Shown: in pieces, positions 44,801 through 56,800 of the stretch | Layout of the letters: the number at the start of each line of letters is the position of its first letter | Numbering within the stretch: position 1 is the first letter of the stretch | DNA from: Bolinopsis microptera | Taxonomy: Eukaryota > Ctenophora > Tentaculata > Lobata > Bolinopsidae | Length of the DNA: 64,000 bases | Direction of reading: 5' to 3' | Assembly (NCBI RefSeq): GCF_026151205.1 | Contig: NC_087081.1 | Span: 3,973,246-4,037,245 of the forward strand | Program-made: the position numbers and the translations under genes | The notes under the pieces: model-generated | What the model saw: only the letters and a program-made list of their open reading frames with translations | What the model was told of the DNA's origin: nothing | Databases searched by the model: none

Positions 44801-47800
44801 AAATAGACTCTTGTTTAGTACTCAAGTACACTTCAACAAGTGCAGGTACGAGTCTGCATACAGAACAGAAGCCTGGTGCTTATGAAACCTGGTACCCAGG
44901 AGGTTATGAAACATCGCGTTCCTGGTGAATCAGGCGCACCTGGGACACCTTCGCTGAGATATTCATTATTGTTCCGGGCTATGGCAAAGCGTCCTCAGCC
45001 ACCTCCACCGGAAGTAGCACAAACGAAGGGAGCTGAACAACCGTCAGGTCACGTCAAGAGTGATATTGATAACGGCAGCCTCACAGCTCCAGCAGTCAGA
45101 CTTGTGTGCCTAATCGCCGGTGATAGCTATGCTGCCAGGCTGGACACTGTAAAACTTGGTAGAAAATGTGTTGATGTTGTGTCTGTTGCCAGTGGAGGTG
45201 CAAGAATACATCAAGTGATGGAGCAGATTAGAGATTTTAAGTCTAAGAATGAATCTGTCATTGTAGATAAGATATGTATTAGTGTCGGAACGAACGACAT
45301 TAGATATGCGGACTCTTTAGATAAGATTAAGGTTAAATTTAAGAGTCTATGTGCTTTAATCAAACAACTTTATACTTCTTCAAAAGTTTATTTTCAGTCC
45401 CTTTTACCTCTGCCTTGCAAAAGCAGGCATGACTTGAGAACTAACTCTTTTGTTATGAAAATGAATAGTGTCATCAAGAATGAATGTATATATCGAAGAT
45501 TCCATATGCTAGACGCTTTTCGTCCATTTTCTCTACGATACTTTGATCCACGAGTACCTCATATCAGAGATGATAGATTTTTCAAGGCTTGAGACATCCA
45601 TCCCAGTGAGGCTAGGGCATGGGTGTCCTAGCTTAACTTTATCTGAGAGCGGTTCATATTAACTTTTTTGACCCATTCACTTTTCAGTAAAATTACTATT
45701 AGGGCTTAAGGGGTCAAGCTAGTCTACATAATTCGAATTTTAAGATATATTAGAGTGTTTTTTTAAAGTTTTTGGAGCTGGATGTCGGTTAACAGGGTTC
45801 CCTTAATGCTACTAAATGATTGATCTATCATCTAAGTCAATATAGATTAAAAGTTGGTATTCGCCACATGGAATGTTAGAGGCATTAGTCAGGAACACTC
45901 GCAGCATCTAGCTGCAAATGATTGCAACAGATACAACTTGGATGTTATAGCCCTCCAAGAAACAAAGGTGTCTAAACACTCAGACACTGTTATACCCGGC
46001 AACCACAGGCTTCTTTTGTTTAACCAGAATTTGTCTTGGCATGGCGGACTCGGTTTTATTATCAACAGTAAATTTGTATCAAATGTTGTCTCGTACCATC
46101 AAATCAGTGACAGAGTAGCATACATGGACCTTTCTCTACCATCAAAGTGTCATGGGAAACCATCACTGAAAGCCCGTATTATAAACTGCTACAGTCCAAC
46201 TAATGTCAAATCTATACAGAACCCACGCATTGCTGATGAGTTTTACTGTGAGCTCCAGGAAGCTATCAGAATTCCTGCCAGACATGAACTTTTTATCTTG
46301 GGTGATTTTAATGCTAGGCTAGGGAAACGGACTAAATCAGATTTTGAAAGTGGTCTTCAAACTAACATGGGAAGACATGGTATTGGTCGGCGTAACGAAA
46401 ATGGCGAAAGGTTGCTAGCTTTCATGATCACTAATGGACTCTATGCAGCCAACACTGCATTTTCACATGCGAGCAGACACACCAACACTTTTACAGGATG
46501 GATTAAAGACCGTAGATCCAAAAAGTCTGTACCCTGGTTTTCTCAAATTGATTATGTTTTATGTAGATCTAGAAGTACCCCTCTGCTTGTTGACGCTAGG
46601 TCTTACGCTGGTGCAAAACTTCAATCTGATCACAAAATTGTAAAAGCAACTTTTGACCTCAGTAAACGTTACAAACTTTACAGTACTGCCAAACTCAAAG
46701 TCAAGCAGTATAACACCAACTCATTGGTTTGTAGCAAAGATGTTCAAAGTTCTTTTCAACAAAATGCTGCTCAGAAGATTGAAACTGATACATCTGCCCA
46801 GTCAGTCACTGAAAGTTTTAACAACCTTTTCGAGGCGGTTAAAATTGCTGCATCTGAAACAGTGGGTATGAAAAGAAACACAGCCAAACGTCACAGAACA
46901 ACAGACCCACAAGTCGTCTCTATGTCAGAAAAGAGACACCAATTACTACAACATTTAAACGACAACAAAATGCGTGACAGAACTATCCTGCGTAAGGAAA
47001 TCAACAGACTCAAGAATGACATTGCAAAGCGCCTTATTACACTTGAAACCGCTCATGCCGACCTTCTAGCTGAGACGATCAACTCCACTGATGATACCAG
47101 AAGAATGTTCGAAGCAACCAGAGCGATTTCAAGCACAAAGGACACTCCTCCCATTTCAGTATTCCTACCAGAAACAGAAGAACTTGCTCTCAATGACGAA
47201 GATAAGGCAGACATAGTCAAGAACTGGTTCATGGAACATTACACAGGCCCAGAACCCCCACTAGAACCTTTTGTTGGAGCTGCTAAGCCATTAGATACGC
47301 CTATAACTGCACTTGAAGTTGAGACAGCAGCCAAGAAACTAAAGAACGGTAAAGCCGTTGGTCCTGACAACCTCCCTAACGAATTCCTTAAGTATGCACC
47401 TCCTTCTTTCTACATGAAGTTTGCATCACTTATCAATGAGTCCTTTGAAAAACAAGAGCACGTCCAATCGTTCACTGAGGGATATCTTACCCCCCTACAG
47501 AAGCCTGGAAAACCAAAAAGACCAGTTAAGAGTCTGCGTCCCTTATGCCTTCTCAATGGAACTAGGAAAATCCTTTCCATGATAACACTCCAGCGTATTC
47601 AACAACAGATAGCAAACTACACTGGGCCATGGCAGAATGCCTATAAATCAGGACACAGCTGCTCTAATATTGTCTGGACACAAAGGGTTCTTATTTCTGT
47701 TGTCAAGGAGAAACATTGGGAGTTTAGTAAAATGGGGATAGACATGTCATCAGCCTTCGACACAATACATCGGTCAACTATCCTCAGGCTACTCGAAGAT

Positions 47801-50800
47801 GCAGGATGCTCAGAAGATGACATAAGACTAGTTAGATATCTACTCGCTAACACCAAGCTCAGAATTAAGATCAAAAAGACGACATCGGGAGAGTTCGAAG
47901 TCACAATAGGAGCCTTTCAAGGTGACTGTTTGTCTGGCTCGCTGTTTACCATGTACCTAGCTGGAGCACTCTACCACCTTAGAGTTGTTGTTATACATCT
48001 ACGTCCAAATCCCCCCATATCTGAAAGCTCCCTTCCTTTAGAATGGGAATATGCTGATGATGTGGACTTTGCTGATGAAGATGAGGATTCGTTACACCAG
48101 CTCCTTCCAATTTGCAAGGAAATTCTCTCAGAATGGAATTTGTTTGTAAATGAATCTAAAACCGAGTTTGTAAAGTGTTATCTGGCTGGAAGTAGTGAGA
48201 AGGACGAAAAAGGAGAACCTCTAAGAAATAGAGAACCTTGGAGGAAGTGTGTGTCCCTAGGCTCTAAGCTATGTAGTAAAGAAGACATACAGCATCGTAT
48301 AATCCTTGGAAATGTTGCATTCGAAAAATACAAGAAAGTTTGGATGCAAGGATCTAAGATTAATCTGAAGACCAAGATTAAGATATACGAAGCATACGTT
48401 ACATCTGTTATGCTCTATAACTGCAATAGCTGGGCTACCCCTCAGAACCTATTTGACAAACTTGATGCATGTCATAGAAGACACCTGCGTCAAATATTGA
48501 AGATGACTTATCCCATTATTATCAGTAATAAAGCACTATATGAACGCTGTGGTGTAACACCGTTGTCAGAGCGAGTGACATATGCTCGCTGGAAAATGCT
48601 GGGACATGTCCTTCGCAGTGACTGCTCATCACCAGCTCAGAGAGCTCTTCAATTTGCTGTTAATGCGTTATTTACCATGAAAGGACGTGTTGGTCGACAC
48701 CAAAGTAATCTTTTAAAGTTTATTATAAATGATTTGAATAAAAGAAACCTACCATTACGTGATATTAATGATCTTTATGATCTTAGGGCTACTGCCTCTA
48801 ACAGAGTTTTGTGGAGAAAATTATTTACCTCATAATTAACCTTTATTTTTCAGAGAACTGTTATGTTTTTTTGGGCACTTATCAGTCTCTTAAGATGTTT
48901 CTTTACTATTTCGAGATTGTTTTAAAAGTTAGATAATAATAATAATTTATAACAACAGTAAGAACCGCAGATCTAAGCAGGTTAGTATTACAGGTAACTT
49001 TGTGCCCGACATCGGGGTTCTTGATGCTTTAAGACTTTTTGTTTTGATTTATTTGTATCTCTATTTTGCATAATGTGTGATGAGTGTGACGATTGGGATG
49101 GCTTTGGAGTGTCATTTTAGACCTTTTACTGTCACAGCCTTCCACAGTATCTCAGACAATGAATTTATTCATCTCTTTCACAGTCATAGCAAAAGCTATG
49201 CTGCGGTATTAATGTTTTTTCTCTTCAAAAAAGACTGGTGGCTTTATAAAATATTAGGGGCTTCTCCTGGCTTACTTGGCAAGCTGTTCTTCACTGGTCT
49301 TGAAAACAAGCCAGACAGTTGCGGATACATTCAGCTAATTATGCACTACCTCAATATTATTATTGTTAGCTGCTCGCTTTGGATACATACCTTGAACGCT
49401 ATCCTTTTAATTATTGTCAACCCAAGCTTACTTAACCCTGGGCCTACTACATACCTCAAGGTTGTTTCTTTTAATACGCATGGCCTGATTCCCTTCTCAC
49501 AGCTACAGTCCGACAATCCTTCTTTTGACAACACTAAAACATTTGAACTCCATCACTATATTCACTGCCATGAACCGGACATCCTCCTGATAATGAATCT
49601 TGGCTTAAAAAGTCTATCATTGACTCTGAAGTCATACCTGAATCGTACAAAGTTTTTAGACTTGATCGTTCCTTACAAACCCATCCACCAGATCCACAGA
49701 ATCCAAGAAGATTTAGGAAGCATGGGGGTGGCGTTTTAGTTGCTATACGTAGGGACATTGATATTGTATCTACTAAGTTAGAGTACAAGTGCCCGGCAGA
49801 GCTTCTTGGTATAACTCTCAAATTTAGGGACGGTAGTAAACTAATTCTTTGCAGCTTCTATAGGGTAGGTACTTTAGGGGCCAACAATCATAACGCCTTC
49901 CAAGATTATGTTAGGAAGGCAAGGCAACGTAGAGGTGTTAGAGGTATTGTAATTGCAAGGAATCTTAATCTACCAGGTATTGATTGGCAGAATTACTGTA
50001 GCAACAATCCGGTTGAACAGCTCTTTCTAGATACTTCTAGTAACTTTGGTTTAGAACAACTTATTACCAGTCCAACGCATACTGGAGGAAACATTCTTGA
50101 TCTAGTTTTAACCGATAAACCCCATCTTATATCCGATATAAAATTTCAGAGCATAATATTCCATGTAAGTCCGACCATTTTGCAGTATCCTTTACTTTGA
50201 AATCAAAGGTGAAGCGCATCAAATCGCAAAAGAGGGAATCTTTAAATTTTAAAAGAGCAAATTGGGATGCACTTAATGCAGACCTTGCAGATATTGACTG
50301 GCAGGCAGAGTTCACTGGTAATATGGAAACATCATGGAACAAGTTTAAGGAAGTTTTAGAGCAAAGAACCAATGAACATATTCCAAAGATTAAAATTGGA
50401 GGCAGGGCTCAACCTCCTTGGTTTGACGCTGAGTCTCAGGCCTGCCTAGAAAAAGAAAGGCTACACAAAAATTATAAAGAAACCACGGACCCTTCCTGCA
50501 AGGCTGAGAAGTACTTTAAGTTCTCTAAAAGCAGAAGCGATTTTAAGAAAATTGCCTCCAATAAGATGGCATCTAGCTTTGAGGACGAGGATGATTCGAA
50601 TCTAATTACAAAGAAATTCTGGTCCTATGTTAAAGCGGTTCTTTTGCGATAGTCAAAACGCGACAACTAGCGCTGGATGGCGACAACTAGCGCTATCCAG
50701 CGCCAGTTGTAGCCATCCAGCGCTAGTTGTCGCTATCCAGCGCTGGATAACGCTGGCCAGCGCAAAATATATATGTTCGATAATTGTCGCTATCCAGCGT

Positions 50801-53800
50801 TAGTTGTCGCCATCCAGCGCTAGTTGTCGCCATCCAGCGCTAGTTGTCGCTATCCAGCGCTAGTTTTCGCTGGCTATGCGACACTGTCGCACGCGATAGT
50901 TTGCGATGGCCAGCGCAACTGGCCATCGCAGAAAACAGTTCGATAACTAGCGCTGGATAGCGACAACTAGCGCTGGATAGCGACAACTAGCGCTGGCCAG
51001 CGCTGGCCATCGATATCCAGCGCAAAATTTTTGCGCTATTACCCGTCAGTTAGCGCTGGCCAGCGCTAACCAGCGCTAACCAGCGCTAGCCAACGCTAGC
51101 CAGCGCTAGCCAGCGCTAACCAGCGCTAACCAGCGCTAACCAGCGCTAGCCAGCGCTAATCAGCGCTAACCAGCGCTAACCAGCGCTAGCCAGCGCTAGC
51201 TGACGAGTAATATCGCAAATATTTGATTTTTATATTTTGCGCTGGCCAACGCTGGCCAGCGCTAGCTGACGAGTAATATTGCAACCATATTGCGCTGGCC
51301 AGCGCTGGCTGACGAGTAATACTAATATCGAGCGTGCTAAATCACTCTACAGTCGATCTTCGAGATTGTTCTAAAAGGGCCCCCGATGGACAAGGATGAG
51401 TCGACTACCTGTTTAATACTTAATACCCATGTGCAGTGATGGATCAAAATCCAGCACTTCCCAACATATGGAGGGCATTATCCATAAGTATAAGCACCTT
51501 CTCAATCTTGATCCGGCCCTGAAGAAGCTGGTACGTGCGGACAATGTATTCGTGAGTCATCGAAAGAATCAAACTATCAGTGGCATGCTTGTACACAATA
51601 AGTATCGTACCAGTGGAACTATAAACTGTGATAATGAGAGAGTAAACAACTGCAAGTCAGATCCAGGAACCAGACCCCGAAAGTCTAACGGCGATTCCCG
51701 GGGCTGTCGACCCAGGGTGCTATGCTTGTGGAAAATGCTATGTTTGTAAGCAAAATTTCCTGTCCCCCTGTTCCAATTTAAGTAGTCACCATTCTAAACA
51801 AGTTTTCCTTATTACTAAGTATATACATATATTGTCAGAGTTATAACCTCATTTATTTGATTGAGTGTAAGACTTGTAAACAGTTGTATGTCGGTTATAC
51901 TACCTCAAATCTCCCTAAGATATTTTCTAACCATAAGAGTCACATAAAGAAAGGTATAAGAAGTTGTAAATTAGTTAACCATTTTTTAGATATTGATCAT
52001 GGTTTAGATTTTAGTACCATAGCCTCCTATAATTCCTCACTTAGTAAGCACCTTTCTGTCATTATAGTAGAAGCTTTAGTATTTGAGCTGAATATTAGTA
52101 AATCAGACAAAAAAAGGCTATGGAAGCTAGAGAGGGATTCTACCAAACCCAATTGAAAACCCTTGAACTGTTTGAGGGTATGAATACCCTTGATAGTAAC
52201 CATATACTTTTTAAGTCTGCCGAAGCTTAGTTTTAGTTTTAGTTTTTGTATATTTTGTAGATTTTATTTAGTTATACCATTATTCCAGAGACGTGTGTAA
52301 ATTTTTTTAACTTTAGTATACATTTTACAGGTTTATTTTGTGAATTTAAGTGATTTTCTGAGAATCAGTTATCAGTATTTAGATATGAGATAAGATAAGA
52401 GTATCTTTTTTCACAGCTTTTAGTTCATCAGATTTTCACACTTCTTTTAGTTTGTATATTTACAAAGAAGAGAATATATATATTCTCAATTGTATATGAT
52501 TAGTATTTGTTATAGTTGCTTTAATGATATAATTTCTCAGAATTGATGTTAATAAATGATGCAAAGAATTACGAGGATCTAGTCAAACCGCTTTTTTTAT
52601 TGTGTAGAAGTTCAGCAATGAAATATATATCTTACTATATATAAAGCGAGACGATATATATATATATCCGTACCATTTTACTGACACCACGACATCAACT
52701 TTAACACGACTTTCCGCAAAAACCGTAAAAGATATACAACTTAAACTTTTTTGACTGGTTCAAATGCTCTAATGATCTTCAAATCAGCATGAAAAAATAA
52801 AAAAATGGCCAAGGAATAATAATTTTAGTGCCCAAAATGTGGACCCCCAAGTGGTGTCAAAAACGCGAATTAAATAGGTAATAATTATTTTAGTCTCTTG
52901 AGTCTTGACACCACTTTAGACGGGTTCCTGCTAGTATATATAAACCCTGCACTCGAGGGTGCAGGGTTTAAATGCTGCAGAGCAGAAGTTGATCTCCACA
53001 GGCCAACTCAGAAGTATGTTTCACCAGACAACATCGCTGCACCTATCAGATCAGCTCTCAAAGAAGTGAAAGGATGGAAGGATGTGGTTATTAGACCTTT
53101 TGACAAAGGGGTAGGATTCTTTCTTCTTGGAGAGGAAGAATATGTTCAACGAATAGGTGTACATTTGAATGATAGATCTGTATATAGTATTGTAAATAAT
53201 GTAGATGATTTAGTTTCAGAATTAATTGATAAATTTCATGTTGGACAGTCAAGTATAAAGAAGAATTAGGTATGTCTAAGAAGGTCAGGGAGTGGGTTAT
53301 TCCGTGTACGGAGCTCAACCAGCCTGGTAATATGTACCTGGATCCCAAGGCCCACAAGCCACCTTTGTACCCTGGGAGGATGATTACTACTGAATGTGGT
53401 TCGTACATTGAGAACCTATCTGCCTTGACTGCATACGAATTGAAGAAGGCTATTTTAAATTATAGAATTATTGACACCCCTCATTTTCTGAGGAAGATTG
53501 ATAGCTTGAATGAGTCCACCATATTGTTGGGTAAGGAGGTGATACATGTTGCCATAGATATATCCAACATGTTCACCAATATCCCTAGGGATATGGGGAT
53601 CAATGCACCAAGCACCTGAATGAAAGAAGTAGTTATGATCAATTGTTCAGTACAGAATGCATTATTAGTGCTCTAGAAATCACTCTTGATTACAACATAG
53701 CTTCATTCAACGGTATAACATACCGTCAGGAGCGTGGAGCGGCGATGGGTCATAAGAACTCATGTGAGTATGCAGATTGTGCTATGGATAAGATCGATAT

Positions 53801-56800
53801 TTTAGTTAATGAAAGAGATTTAGAACATGGCCCGCCACACAGACCAGCATTCTGGGGTAGGTTGCGCGACGATATATATATGGCCTGGCCTGGTACTGTT
53901 GAGGAGCTTCTACAATTTATGGAATGGCTCAATAGTATCCATCCGGACCTTGTGTTTACTTACGACTACTCTAAGGATGGTGTTGAGTTTTTAGACACAT
54001 TATTGTAGACGATGCTTTCAACAAATTTAGTGATATAACCAATAGGAAAAACTTGTATGCCTCTAAAAATAAGGATGAGACGACTACTTGTCTAATACCC
54101 ATGGTGATGGATCAGAATCCAGCACTTCCCAACATGGGGAGCATTATTCACAAGTATAAGCACCTTCTTAATCTCGATCCAGCCTTGAAGAAGCTAGTAC
54201 GTGCTGACAGTGTATATTTTGTAAGTCACCGAAAGAATCAAACTATCGGTGGCATGCTTGTACACAATAAGTATCGTGCTAGTGGAACTGTAAGCAGTGA
54301 TAGAGATGGAGAAGCCACTGCTAGTCAATTTCTTGAACCAGAGGCTGCAATATTGCCGGCTGTTCGGGAGGCTGACAACGCAGGGTGACATGCCTGTGGA
54401 AAATGCTATGTTTGTAAGCAAAGTTTCCTGTCCCCTTGTTCCAAATTGAGTAGTCACCATTCCAAACAAGTTTTCCCTATTACTAAATATATAACTTGTC
54501 AGAGTAATAACCTTATTTATTTAATGGAGTGTAGAACTTGTAAACAGTCGTATGTAGGATATACTACTTCTAATCTCCCTAAGAGATTTTCTAATCATAA
54601 GAGCCACATTAAGAAAGGTATCAGGAGTTGTAAGTTAGTAAATCACTTTTTAGATATTGATCATGATTTAGATTTTAGTTCAGTAGCCTTATATAACTCT
54701 TCACTTAGTACGCACCTTTCTGTTATTATAGTGGACGCTCTAGAATTTAAACCTGCAATAAGTAAAGCAGATAGGGAAAAGGCCATGGAAGCTAGAGAGG
54801 GGTTCTACCAGACCCAATTGAAAACCCTTGGGCGTTATGGGGGTATGAACACCCTCGATAGTAACCACATCCTTTTTAAATCCGCTGGAGCTTAGTGTTT
54901 AGTTTATTTATTTTATTTAACATGATCTTAGCCTATAAACCCGTGTTTAGTTTACAATATTGCTATCAGAGACGTGTTATATTCATTACTATTTATATAT
55001 TTTTATTGCTTGATTCAGAGAAATCTAGCTTTTTCCGAGAAACTAACCTTTAATAGATTAGATAAGATGTACTCAGCCATTCTTTTCGTTTGATTATTAC
55101 TCAGTATGTTTTAGTTTTGTACCGTTTTAAGTCACATAGTTTTGTACGTCTTCCTAAGACTTGTTTTCCTTTCCTAGTTTGTAAGTTATTTTAAAGATTT
55201 GTGTATATTCCAGTTGCTTTTAGAACAATTTTATCTCAGATAACGATGTTTAATAAAATGATGCAAAGAATTTCGAAGATCTAATCAACACCGACTTTTA
55301 ATGTGTAGGAGTACAGCTACGAAATATATATATATATCCGTACTATTTTACTGACACCACGGCATCAACTTTAACACGAATTTCTGCAAAAACCGTAAAA
55401 GATATACAACAAAGATATACAACTTATATTTTTTGACTGGTTCAAATGCTTTCATGGCCTTCAAATCAGCATGAAAAAATTAAAAATTGGCCAAGGAATA
55501 AGAATTTTAGTGCCCAAAATTTGGACCCCAAGTGGTGTCAAAAACGCAAATTAAATAGGTAATAGTCATTTTAGTCTCTTGAATCTTGACACACTTGAGT
55601 CTTGGTGGCAAGAGATTATTTATAATCTCAGGGAATAGTGATCGTGAAGGCGGTGAAGCCAATAACCTCTCCTATTCCAATGACCATAGTGCGTGATGAA
55701 GAATCACATCCTTTTCGAGGTGCTACTATTAAGCATTGTAATCTGTCCTGGGTGACTCCAGTATAAACAGATGACGTGCAACAAAACACTTTGGATCTAG
55801 ACAGGCAAAGGTCGATAAAAAACCGGGTGCGAGATGCTGGCAATTTCTCCTCTCTAAAAGTTTGCTACTGAAACATTACACACAAATCAAGGACGATGTG
55901 CTTATACCTCTGCGAGGTCGGGTGAGACCAGGATGACGGCAACTGGGCAAAGCCTCAGGGACCCCAGTGGCCTGATGAGAAGAGTGGTTGCTCGTCATAA
56001 CAACAGAGTAATTAGTCAACAGATCGATCATGTTGACACTGATTTCAGCAAGTCCAATCCTATCAACTACAGCAAACACTCAATGTACTTTGGAACCTGG
56101 AATGTTTTATCTTTAGTCAGCTCATCTTCACAGCTTTATCAACTCAGTCAGAACATTGATCACTACAGTCTTGATATTTTGGGTATTACTGAAACTCATA
56201 TGCCAGGATCTGGAAGTACACTTTTGGACAATGGTAGTCTACTTATTCATTCTGGTAGAGTAGATGGCATCAAAAGGCAAGGGGTTGGCCTATGTCTTTC
56301 CAAAAAGGTCAGGAACTCCCTGATCTCTTATGTACCTACAACAGAGCGGGTCTTAACAGCTAGGTTACACGGCAAACACCTCAACATATCTGTTGTTGTA
56401 GCCTACGCTCCGACTGACGGTGCTGATGACGGACAGAAAGATCGTTTTTACAACGTTTTATCAGACACGTTTGGTAAACTGCCCCGACATGATCTGAAAC
56501 TGCTACTGGGTGACTTCAATGAAAAAGTTACTTCAAACAGATATGGATTCGAGGGAGTTATTGGTGGAGAATCTCTCCATAGTTCATCAAGCGACAATGG
56601 GACCAGGCTCATAGATTTCTGTGCAGCTAATCAACTTGTTATTGGTGGAACTCTGTTCCAGCATAGAGACATCCACAAGGGTACATGGCAGTCTCCCAAC
56701 GGGTTAACTGTGAATCAAATAGATCATATTTGTATTAGTGGACGATTCTAACACTCGTTACTCGATGATAAGGTATGTCGTGTGGCGGACATTGGTTCAT

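Larger units (their letters stand above)
44416..49030 (+). mobile_element. Nearly complete LINE with SGNH ORF1 and EN-RT ORF2
   Basis: 5' region 44416-44839, ORF1 44840-45592, a ~255-bp spacer, ORF2 45851-48835 and a 3' UTR to about 49030. Another LINE's 5' coding region begins at about 49077. No clear target duplication was found. It lies in the large receptor intron, opposite to the host gene's strand. Confidence 0.75.

Noticed and set aside
46434..46871. Small plus-strand frames within 45851-48835
   Set aside because: Alternate-frame shadows of the intact ORF2.
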